Origin: an uncultured Clostridia bacterium
GTDB taxonomy: Bacteria; Bacillota; Clostridia; Saccharofermentanales; Saccharofermentanaceae
Assembly: GCA_946403085.1 (NCBI GenBank)
Contig: CAMIYM010000009.1
Location: 25,514 to 89,513, forward strand
Length of the DNA stretch: 64,000 bases
Direction of reading: 5' to 3'
Part shown: one piece after another, positions 25,726-32,711 of the stretch
How the letters are laid out: every line of letters begins with the position of its first letter
How positions within the stretch are numbered: the stretch's first letter is position 1
Notes under the pieces: generated by a model
The model's input: only the letters and a program-made list of their open reading frames with translations
What the model was told of the DNA's origin: nothing
Databases searched by the model: none
Made by a program: the position numbers and the translations under genes

Positions 25726-27093
25726 TTATTCACGCTCGCCGATAGGGTGATATTCAACTCTTTCCTGAACACTCTTATATGCAGGACGGATGATCTTACC
25801 CTTGCCGTTGAGTTCCTCGATCCTGTGAGCTGACCAGCCGGAGATCCTCGCGATCGCGAAGAGGGGAGTGTAGAGCTCCATAGGGATTCCAAGCATTGAA
25901 TATACGAATCCGCTGTAGAAGTCGATGTTTGCCGATACACCCTTATAGATCCTGCGCTCTGCGGCAATGAGTTCAGCTGAGAGCTTTTCGACTCTTTCAT
26001 AGAACTCGAATTCCTTTGTGCGTCCTTTCTCGGCTGACAGATCCTTAACATAACGCTTGAAGATCTGGGCTCTTGGATCGGAGATGGAGTATATCGCATG
26101 ACCCATACCATAGATAACTCCTGAACGGTCGAATGCGTCCTTATGAAGGATACGCTCCAAGTAAGCAAGGATCTCATCATTATCTTCCCAGTCGGAGATG
26201 CTTCTCTCGAGTTCTTTGAACATCTTTACGACCATGATGTTCGCACCGCCGTGCTTGGGGCCCTTAAGTGAGCTCAGCGCAGCTACTACGGAAGCATAAG
26301 TGTCAGTGCCGGAACTTGTTACTACGTGAGTCGTAAATGTGGAGTTGTTACCGCCGCCGTGTTCAGCGTGGAGCATGAGCGAGACATCCAGGATCTTCGC
26401 TTCAAGAGGCGTATATTTGTTGTCAGGTCTTAACATGTAGAGGAAATTCTCTGCAGTGGAAAGATCAGGCCTAGGTCTGTGAACTACCAGCGAATCACGG
26501 TCAAGGTAATAACGCATTGCGTTGTAACTGTGAACCGCAAGACTCGGGAATATAGAGATAAGCTCAAGAGACTGTCTCAATACATTCGGAACAGAAATAT
26601 CTGCTGCCTGGGTATCGTATGCATAGAGGTTAAGGACACCTCTTTGGATGTTGTTCATGAGATCGGAAGACGGCTTCTGCATGATAACGTCTCTGAAGAA
26701 ATTCTTGGGCATCTTTGAACGTGATTCAGCAAGAAGAGCTCTGAAATCTCTAAGTTCCTGCTCATTCGGAAGCTTTCCGAAAAGAAGGAGATATGTGGTC
26801 TCCTCAAAGCCGCAGTGCATATCTTCGGGCTGACCTTTGATCATCTCTTTTACATTGATACCGCGATAGAAAAGTTCACCCGGTGCGGGCACGGATTTGC
26901 CGTCGACGATCTGTGTAGCGTTGACTTCTGAAATCCTTGTAAGTCCTGTAAGAACTCCTTTACCATTAATGTCTCTCAGGCCGCGCTTGACATCATACTT
27001 GGTGTAGAGCTCAGGATCTATGGCATTTCCCTGACAGATCTGCGCAAGGCGCTGTATCTCAGGTGTGATCTTTGAATAGTTATTTGTTGCCAT
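25726..27093 (-). CDS. gltA: Citrate synthase
   Basis: A 455-residue protein that condenses acetyl-CoA and oxaloacetate to citrate. LHAEHGGGNNSTF and GMGHAIYSISDPRA contain the two catalytic histidines; the final third has the GFVYSMLGIP region of the family. ATG 27093 is preceded by AAGGAGTGG; an earlier Met at 27141 has no site. In an anaerobe it likely feeds 2-oxoglutarate for glutamate synthesis, next to proC further on, rather than a full TCA cycle (inference). It sits downstream of an SDR gene on the same strand with an 87-nt gap. Confidence 0.9.
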   Translation of the reverse strand: MATNNYSKITPEIQRLAQICQGNAIDPELYTKYDVKRGLRDINGKGVLTGLTRISEVNATQIVDGKSVPAPGELFYRGINVKEMIKGQPEDMHCGFEETTYLLLFGKLPNEQELRDFRALLAESRSKMPKNFFRDVIMQKPSSDLMNNIQRGVLNLYAYDTQAADISVPNVLRQSLELISIFPSLAVHSYNAMRYYLDRDSLVVHRPRPDLSTAENFLYMLRPDNKYTPLEAKILDVSLMLHAEHGGGNNSTFTTHVVTSSGTDTYASVVAALSSLKGPKHGGANIMVVKMFKELERSISDWEDNDEILAYLERILHKDAFDRSGVIYGMGHAIYSISDPRAQIFKRYVKDLSAEKGRTKEFEFYERVEKLSAELIAAERRIYKGVSANIDFYSGFVYSMLGIPMELYTPLFAIARISGWSAHRIEELNGKGKIIRPAYKSVQERVEYHPIGERE

Positions 27094-27180
27094 AAGTCCA
27101 CTCCTTTCTGAGGCATAGTTTTTGTGCGTCAAAAAGCGCACAACGCTAATATTTTAAATGATTGGAGGTGTCAATTCAAA

Positions 27181-27885
27181 TCAGATCAGGTATCCGCCGT
27201 TTACTCCGATTATCTGTCCCGTGATGAATGAAGCCTTATCTGACGAGAGATAATAAAGTGTCTCAGCAATCTCTGAAGGCTTGCCGAGTCTTCCGAGCGG
27301 CGTATCTTCGCTGATAACATCTTTTACCTCATCTGAATAGACACTCATCATGTCAGTATCGGTAGCTCCGGGTGATACGGCATTTACTCTTATGCCAGAC
27401 GGACCTAATTCTTTGGCAAGTGCCTTGATGTATGAATCAACTGCACCCTTGCTCGCAGAATACAGGGCTTCGCATGATGCTCCTGTCTGTCCCCACATGG
27501 AAGATACGGCGAGTATGACACCATGCTGCTGTCTTACCATCTGCGGTATGACGGCGTTGGTCAGGTTGAAAAGACCGCCGAAGTTGGTGTCTATGACATC
27601 TCTGTAGTCCTGATATGTGAAGTCCTGAGCAATACCTGATATGGATATCCCCGCATTTGAGATCAGGACATCAACAGGACCGGATGCTTCTGCAGCAGCC
27701 TTTACAATGCTTGTCACCTGTCCGTAATCCTTAACATCGCAGCTGTAGTAATCGACACAGCCTAAAGCGTTCTCAGGCTTTCCCGAGCGGCTGAGAGATG
27801 ATACCTTATATCCCTGATTTGCGAAAAGCTCCACGCACGCTTTTCCGATCCCTCTGGTACCTCCTGAGATCAAAAGATGCGGCAT
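27181..27885 (-). CDS. SDR reductase, FabG / YmfI-like
   Basis: A 234-residue short-chain dehydrogenase: SGGTRGIG cofactor loop, SNAGIS, AVSSMWG serine, YSASK catalytic pair, and a VNGGYLI end. The short N-terminus and length suit the EF-P 5-aminopentanone reductase (YmfI) group of Firmicutes as well as FabG; no fatty-acid genes are next to it. ATG 27885 has GGGGGAT upstream. Divergent from the gene at 28028. Confidence 0.75.
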   Translation of the reverse strand: MPHLLISGGTRGIGKACVELFANQGYKVSSLSRSGKPENALGCVDYYSCDVKDYGQVTSIVKAAAEASGPVDVLISNAGISISGIAQDFTYQDYRDVIDTNFGGLFNLTNAVIPQMVRQQHGVILAVSSMWGQTGASCEALYSASKGAVDSYIKALAKELGPSGIRVNAVSPGATDTDMMSVYSDEVKDVISEDTPLGRLGKPSEIAETLYYLSSDKASFITGQIIGVNGGYLI

Positions 27886-27969
27886 TGACTTATCCCCCTT
27901 AACATTTAACTGTCTTGAAATATTGTACACGATTCCAAGCCTCCTTGCAGAGATTATGGAAATATCAGT

Positions 27970-27998
27970 TTTACAAGTCAGGCCAATATCTTTATAAT
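27970..27998 (+). promoter_or_regulatory. Sigma-A promoter of gene 28028
   Basis: TTTACA (27970-27975), 17 nt, TATAAT (27993-27998), 30 nt before the ATG. Confidence 0.6.
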
Positions 27999-28027
27999 AT
28001 CAGGGTTAATTCGGGGAGGATGGTCAT

Positions 28028-29086
28028 ATGTCCAAATCAAAGAATAAGAGCAAAAAGCCTCAGCAGAATGAGATCAGCGAAGAGAAGGAACTCGATGTGA
28101 AGGTCAGTGAGGATACTGAAGAGACTGAGGCTCCTGCTGAAGAAAATATAGAAGATAAGGCTGAGGATAATACCGAAGCGGAAGATACTGAAAAGGCTGT
28201 AGAGACAGATAACGAAACAGATCCGGAAGATAGCGGATCTGAAGAGGAACCTGCCGAAGAAAAGCCTGAAGAAGAGACTGAAGAAAAGCCTGAGGAATCA
28301 GAGAAAAAGCCTAAGAAAAAGAAAGCCAATAAGAAGTCGGAAAACGAGAAGTTCAGAGAGCTTTCTTTTGCCGAGAAGTGCAGGAAAGACCCGGTCATTC
28401 CGGTAATGCTGATCCTGGCATTTCTTGCTATTATCGTTGCTGCCATTTATTTCTATCTTCCCAATGCGATGACACCTTCAATGGGCATGACTCTTGACCA
28501 GTTCAGGGAAAGATATCAGCAGGGAGATGTATCCAAGACAATGCTTGAAGGAAGCGGTTCTGATATTACTTTCAGAACACCTTCATACGTTAATCCGGAT
28601 ACAGAACCGAGCATCCTCGGTAACAATCAGGTGATCACTGCCAACAGGGCATTTGCAGACTTCTTTACCGGTCCTTTTAAGTATTTCCATAAGGGCGGAA
28701 TTGAAGGCGCTACAAGAAAGAGTGATGGCCAGCTTGCTTATGTAAGAGTCTATGTTGAGTATGATGATTTCAACACTGTATGGCTTTATTCATCCAATAC
28801 TCTTGATGCTCTTTATCCTGAACTATCCCAGTTTGAATCCATGGATCTGTCGATGAAGGTAATGAACGAGTTCAACGGCGACAAGAGATTCTATGTCAAA
28901 GGAGACTACGGCTTCAGAATGGTTGCAATGAAGAAGGAAGATGCAACTTACATCGTTCTTGATTGTGTACCCAAAAAGGCGCTTAACGAATCCCAGATCA
29001 GAGAAGTCATTGATTCTGCTCCTGCAGCTACAACAGCCGCATCGTCTTCTGCCGCATCTTCAGAGACAACTCCGTCATCTACATAA
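28028..29086 (+). CDS. Single-pass membrane protein with acidic N-terminal tail
   Basis: A 352-residue protein. Residues 1-105 are a highly charged, disordered tail dominated by Glu with Lys at both ends; a membrane helix (about 120-142) follows, then an extracellular domain of about 185 residues and a Ser/Ala/Thr-rich C-terminus. Topology is probably N-in. GGGGAGGA precedes the ATG. No family recognised. Confidence 0.7.
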   Translation: MSKSKNKSKKPQQNEISEEKELDVKVSEDTEETEAPAEENIEDKAEDNTEAEDTEKAVETDNETDPEDSGSEEEPAEEKPEEETEEKPEESEKKPKKKKANKKSENEKFRELSFAEKCRKDPVIPVMLILAFLAIIVAAIYFYLPNAMTPSMGMTLDQFRERYQQGDVSKTMLEGSGSDITFRTPSYVNPDTEPSILGNNQVITANRAFADFFTGPFKYFHKGGIEGATRKSDGQLAYVRVYVEYDDFNTVWLYSSNTLDALYPELSQFESMDLSMKVMNEFNGDKRFYVKGDYGFRMVAMKKEDATYIVLDCVPKKALNESQIREVIDSAPAATTAASSSAASSETTPSST

Positions 29087-29117
29087 GCGGTCAGCTGATA
29101 TCGATTACTATTTACAA

Positions 29118-29179
29118 ACCCCCCGTAAGACTTTATTCTTAAACGAGTAGGAATTCGTTTTGAATAGTCATACGGGGGT
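29118..29179 (+). promoter_or_regulatory. Three-helix hairpin burying the ribosome site of gene 29188
   Basis: A run of C's then GTA (29120-29127) pairs with TACGGGGG (29171-29178); GACT (29129-29132) with AGTC (29166-29169); ATTC (29135-29138) with GAAT (29162-29165); and AAACGA (29141-29146) with TCGTTT (29155-29160). The GGGGG that must serve as the ribosome site is in the 3' arm. There is only a weak U-tract, so a translational control role is possible, as is termination of the gene upstream. Confidence 0.55.
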
Positions 29180-29187
29180 AATTATTT

Positions 29188-30192
29188 ATGGCTGTTGGCG
29201 GACATCATGGGGGAGGTTTCCATTCCGGCGGACATCATAGCGGAGGTTTCCATTCAAGCGGTGGTTTTGGCGGTGGTCATTCCGGCGGAGGACATTATTA
29301 CGGTGGCGGTTCCGGTGATTCTGAAATAAGCCTTTTCTTGTGTGTAATTGCCATAGTGATCTATATTTTCTATAAGATTGGCAGTGGTGAAGTTCCCGGA
29401 GTTGATTTTGTCGTTCTGGGAATGTTCATAGCCAGTACTGTTTTCTTTGTGCTCAGTTTTAAAGAGTATGAAAGAACATCTTTGATCTCTGATATAAAGA
29501 AAAACAAAGGTGAGAGGCTCTTCGGACAGCTGTGGAAAGGCTATGCTCCGCCGAAATCCAAGAACGGAAACAACCGTTCTTGGGCGTTTTCAGATGGTTC
29601 ATACCGTATTGCATTATTTGATCCTGATTATGGTGATGAGAATCTCAAAAAGGTCAGGGAACTGATCCAAAGAACACCGAAGATCGTATGGATGAGTTCA
29701 TTTGTGTGGCTTATCATCGGCATCGTATGTCTTTTCTCGACATTTTTCTTTTATGAACTGGTCATACCGACTTTTGAGAACATGGTGATGACCGATGAGG
29801 CATTTGCACTTGTCGATAATCTTGTTTTCTATACTCCGGGATCAATTGCACTGATTTCATCTATCGCGTGTTTTGTTTTCGTTAAGATCAGGGACAACCT
29901 TCTGTATAAGTGCGCTGTCCGCATAGTTGAAGATAACATAGCTATGGGAGAAAGGATGAAGACCAAGGAAGGAATCGCGGAGATCTTAAGCAAAAAATGG
30001 TACTACAACTACTGTCCTAACTGCGGCGCGCCGGCATCTCCTGCACTCAGAAGCTGTACTTCCTGCGGATCTTCTTTGGAAGTACATGGTTTTTCAGATG
30101 GTAATACCAGCTCAGTACACCAGATCAAAACTAGCGCAGAAAAAGTGACTGCTGAAGTCAAGGGAGCAAAGGAGGAACCTGATGAAGCTTGA
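29188..30192 (+). CDS. Gly/His-rich zinc-ribbon membrane protein
   Basis: The protein has 334 residues. It starts with about 45 residues of Gly, His and Ser repeats (GGHHGGGFHSGG type), a plausible metal-binding or flexible tail, then two closely spaced helices (about 48-90), a soluble part, two more helices (about 170-235) and a C-terminal double-CxxC zinc ribbon (YCPNCGAP, CTSCGSS). Its C-terminal half is clearly related to the next gene. The only ribosome site is GGGGG inside a hairpin. Function unknown. Confidence 0.75.
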   Translation: MAVGGHHGGGFHSGGHHSGGFHSSGGFGGGHSGGGHYYGGGSGDSEISLFLCVIAIVIYIFYKIGSGEVPGVDFVVLGMFIASTVFFVLSFKEYERTSLISDIKKNKGERLFGQLWKGYAPPKSKNGNNRSWAFSDGSYRIALFDPDYGDENLKKVRELIQRTPKIVWMSSFVWLIIGIVCLFSTFFFYELVIPTFENMVMTDEAFALVDNLVFYTPGSIALISSIACFVFVKIRDNLLYKCAVRIVEDNIAMGERMKTKEGIAEILSKKWYYNYCPNCGAPASPALRSCTSCGSSLEVHGFSDGNTSSVHQIKTSAEKVTAEVKGAKEEPDEA

Positions 30193-30625
30193 GAAGTTCT
30201 TCAGATATTCATTGGCTATAGGTATTACAGGTGCTGTAATCAACCTGATCCTCTTTGCCACGAACATCTACTATAATCTGGTGATCCCCATTTTCGAAAA
30301 ATCGATGGATGACGGTCCGGCGTTTACCTTCATAGACGATCTGACGTTCTATACACCGTTAATCTTTATGGCCTTGTTCCTGGCTTATCTTATTGCCGGT
30401 CAGGTGTATTTGAAGATACATCGTGAGAAAAAAGAGGACGAGGCGACGGAGAAGCTTATCGATAAGAATGCCGGTATTCAAAAGGCATTGGACGATAAGG
30501 CAGAATTTCTTAAGCACAAGTATTACACCAACTGTCCGAAATGCGGCGCGGTCAGGGAAGAGAACACTTCCGTATGTTCTTTCTGCGGAACATCCCTGTT
30601 GATCGAAATGAAAAAACGGCAATAA
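30182..30625 (+). CDS. Zinc-ribbon membrane protein, paralogue of upstream gene
   Basis: A 147-residue protein with two helices (about 9-32, 56-80) and a C-terminal zinc ribbon (NCPKCGA, CSFCGTS). Shared segments with the preceding gene (VIPxFE, FxxxDxLxFYTP, YxNCPxCGA) show they arose by duplication, with the Gly/His part lost or never present. It overlaps the upstream gene by 11 nt and has GGAGG before its ATG, so translation is probably coupled. Confidence 0.75.
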   Translation: MKLEKFFRYSLAIGITGAVINLILFATNIYYNLVIPIFEKSMDDGPAFTFIDDLTFYTPLIFMALFLAYLIAGQVYLKIHREKKEDEATEKLIDKNAGIQKALDDKAEFLKHKYYTNCPKCGAVREENTSVCSFCGTSLLIEMKKRQ

Positions 30626-30634
30626 TCCCGTTTT
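30613..30634 (+). terminator. Weak terminator overlapping the stop of 30182
   Basis: AAAACGG / CCGTTTT stem spanning the TAA codon; the T-run is within the stem. Confidence 0.3.
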
Positions 30635-30644
30635 GGGGACAAAA

Positions 30645-30687
30645 TGAAAAAGAAAAAAGAGTTCCTGAATCACAGAAACTCCTTTTT
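30645..30687 (-). terminator. Terminator of tRNA-Trp
   Basis: On the minus strand a GAGTT/AACTC stem extended by A/T pairs is followed by TTTTTTCTTTTT, a few nt after the tRNA 3' end. Confidence 0.6.
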
Positions 30688-30690
30688 AAT

Positions 30691-30765
30691 TGGCAGGGGA
30701 GACACGATTTGAACGCGCAACCGGCGGTTTTGGAGACCGCTGCTCTACCGTTGAGCCACTCCCCT
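30691..30765 (-). tRNA. tRNA-Trp (CCA anticodon)
   Basis: The minus strand folds as a full cloverleaf: acceptor AGGGGAG/CTCCCCT, D-arm GGCTCAACGGTAGAGC, anticodon stem GCGGT/ACCGC with loop CTCCAAA (anticodon CCA, tryptophan), T-arm GCGCG-TTCAAAT-CGTGT, discriminator G, and an encoded 3' CCA (30691-30693). It stands alone between two plus-strand genes. Confidence 0.95.
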
Positions 30766-30864
30766 AAGTTTGCAACGAACATTTTATTCGTTGGTTTGCA
30801 CTCTGTCAAGCGTAATGTTAAGATTGTGTCGTCGTATATATTATTTATATAAGGAGCAAACTCT

Positions 30865-31668
30865 ATGAGATTGGCAGTTATCGGTACAGGCAACATGGGA
30901 AAGGCCCTTTTGGGCGGATTTGTTAAGGGAGGAGTTATAAGTCCTTCTGATGCCTGGTGCTTTGACGTATATCAGGAAGCATGCAGAAAGTGCGCTGATG
31001 ATCTTGGTGTAAATGCAGCATCTTCAGCACAGGAAGCGGTTAAGGATGCGGATTATGTCCTTATGGCAGTTAAGCCTATTCACTTTGACGATGCTTTGAA
31101 GAGCATTAAGGACAGCTTAAAGCCTGAGGCGATCGTTCTCTCTATTGCAGCCGCAGTCACATGCCAGAGGATCGGCGGTATCCTCGGCGAGGGAAGAAAG
31201 TTCGTAAGGATCATGCCTAACACACCTGCACAGGTCGGTCTTGGCGTTGCTGCCGTATGCCCCGTAGGATTAAGCTCTGACGAATCTGACTTTGTACTTA
31301 AGCTTCTTAATACATGCGGAGAGACGATCCTCTGCGATGAGAATACATTGGATGCCATCGGCTGCGTTTCAGGTACAGGCCCTGCGTATGTCATGCTCTT
31401 CATTGAGGCAATGGCTGATGCGGCTGTAAGTCTCGGAATCAAGAGAGCAGATGCACTTAAGATCGCTGCCGCAACAGTTGCAGGATCAGGCAAGCTTGCT
31501 CTTGAGACCGGAACACATCCCGCAGTACTGAAGGATATGGTCTGCTCTCCCGGCGGAACGACTATTGCAGGCGTTATGGCACTCGAGGAGAACGGCTTAA
31601 GAAATGCTGTTATCAAGTCCGTTACTGCGGCTTACGATAAAACTCAGGAGATGAAGGGCAACAAGTAA
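30865..31668 (+). CDS. proC: Pyrroline-5-carboxylate reductase
   Basis: A 267-residue enzyme of the last step of proline synthesis, reducing 1-pyrroline-5-carboxylate with NAD(P)H. N-terminal Rossmann fold with GTGNMGKALLGG, VKP at the central strand, IMPNTPAQVGLG, and the C-terminal dimer domain (GCVSGTGPAYVMLF, VCSPGGTTIAGV), all family hallmarks. AAGGAGC precedes the ATG. It heads the plus-strand run toward ftsK, with rnhA 18 nt after it. Confidence 0.95.
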   Translation: MRLAVIGTGNMGKALLGGFVKGGVISPSDAWCFDVYQEACRKCADDLGVNAASSAQEAVKDADYVLMAVKPIHFDDALKSIKDSLKPEAIVLSIAAAVTCQRIGGILGEGRKFVRIMPNTPAQVGLGVAAVCPVGLSSDESDFVLKLLNTCGETILCDENTLDAIGCVSGTGPAYVMLFIEAMADAAVSLGIKRADALKIAAATVAGSGKLALETGTHPAVLKDMVCSPGGTTIAGVMALEENGLRNAVIKSVTAAYDKTQEMKGNK

Positions 31669-31686
31669 GCCCTTTCCCGGAACTAT

Positions 31687-32151
31687 ATGGCAGTTATCAA
31701 TGAGGTCACAATCTATACTGACGGCGCCTGCTCAGGTAATCCCGGCCCCGGCGGCTGGGCTTCTATCCTAATGGCCGGCGGTGCCAGGAAGGAGCTTTCA
31801 GGCGGAGAGAATGACACGACCAATAACCGTATGGAGCTTATGGCGGTAATTGAAGGTCTCCGTGCGCTGAAGCGTCCGTGCAAAGTCGATATCTATAGTG
31901 ACAGTGCTTATGTCGTAAATGCTTTCGAGCAGAACTGGATCGGCAAATGGATGAGGAACGGATGGAAGAACAGTGCCAAGGCTGAAGTTGCCAACAGCGA
32001 CCTTTGGAAAGAACTTATTGAGCTTACATCCATGCATCAAGTCACTTTTCACAAAGTAAAAGGACATGCAGATAATGAATATAACAACCGCTGTGACGAA
32101 CTTGCTGTGGCAGAGTGGAAGAAGATCAGCGAAGGTAAAGGAAAGAACTGA
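31687..32151 (+). CDS. rnhA: Ribonuclease HI
   Basis: This 154-residue enzyme cuts the RNA strand of RNA-DNA hybrids. The acidic site is complete: Asp in YTDGACSGNPGPGGW, Glu in NRMELMAV, Asp in YSDSAYV and Asp in RCDELA, plus His in KGHADN. The basic handle is present (WIGKWMRNGWK). The ATG has no strong ribosome site, so coupling to proC is possible. Its stop overlaps the Nudix start (TGATG-type overlap). Confidence 0.93.
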   Translation: MAVINEVTIYTDGACSGNPGPGGWASILMAGGARKELSGGENDTTNNRMELMAVIEGLRALKRPCKVDIYSDSAYVVNAFEQNWIGKWMRNGWKNSAKAEVANSDLWKELIELTSMHQVTFHKVKGHADNEYNNRCDELAVAEWKKISEGKGKN

Positions 32152-32711
32152 TGGGAAAGATCAATTGCAGTGATGATATGCTTTTCGAGAAGACCATATC
32201 TTCAAAGACTGTATTCGAAGGCAGAGTCTTCGATGTGGATATAAAGGACATACTTACACCTGAGGGAAGGAAGAGCACCAGAGAGATCGTAAAGCATCCG
32301 GGCGGAGCTTGCATCCTTCCTATTGATGAAGAAGGCAACTGCTACCTCGTAAAGCAGTTCAGAAGCCCGTTTGAGAAGGTTATGCTTGAAGCTCCCGCGG
32401 GCAAGATCGAAAAGGGTGAGGAACCTTTTGATTGTGTCTCAAGAGAGATCACTGAAGAGACAGGCTTTGTAGCCGGGAATATCGAGTGTGTAGGATCAGT
32501 TGCCGCAACACCCGGATATTGCAGTGAAGTGATAACCCTTTATATCGGAACTGAACTTGAGACAGGTGATGCCAATCCCGATCAGAACGAATATATCGCT
32601 ACTGTAAAGATGCCTCTAAAAAAGGCTCTCGAGATGGCTGATAACGGTGAGATCAAAGACGCCAAGACAATGGTGTTGTTATATAAGGCAGCCAGGAGGT
32701 TAGGAATTTGA
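32151..32711 (+). CDS. Nudix hydrolase, ADP-ribose pyrophosphatase type
   Basis: A 186-residue hydrolase. The 23-residue Nudix box begins at GKIEKGEE and ends REITEETGF, matching GX5EX7REUXEEXGU. The downstream Pro-rich TPGYCSEV and the N-terminal ILTPEGRKSTRE segment are those of ADP-ribose pyrophosphatases (NudF group); a P about 15 residues after the box fits. It overlaps rnhA by 1 nt and ftsK by 4 nt, so it is translationally coupled. Confidence 0.85.
   Translation: MGKINCSDDMLFEKTISSKTVFEGRVFDVDIKDILTPEGRKSTREIVKHPGGACILPIDEEGNCYLVKQFRSPFEKVMLEAPAGKIEKGEEPFDCVSREITEETGFVAGNIECVGSVAATPGYCSEVITLYIGTELETGDANPDQNEYIATVKMPLKKALEMADNGEIKDAKTMVLLYKAARRLGI

Noticed and set aside
31080..31616. 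Minus-strand open frame of 178 codons within proC
   Set aside because: Ser/Ala-rich shadow of a strongly biased gene; proC is certain.
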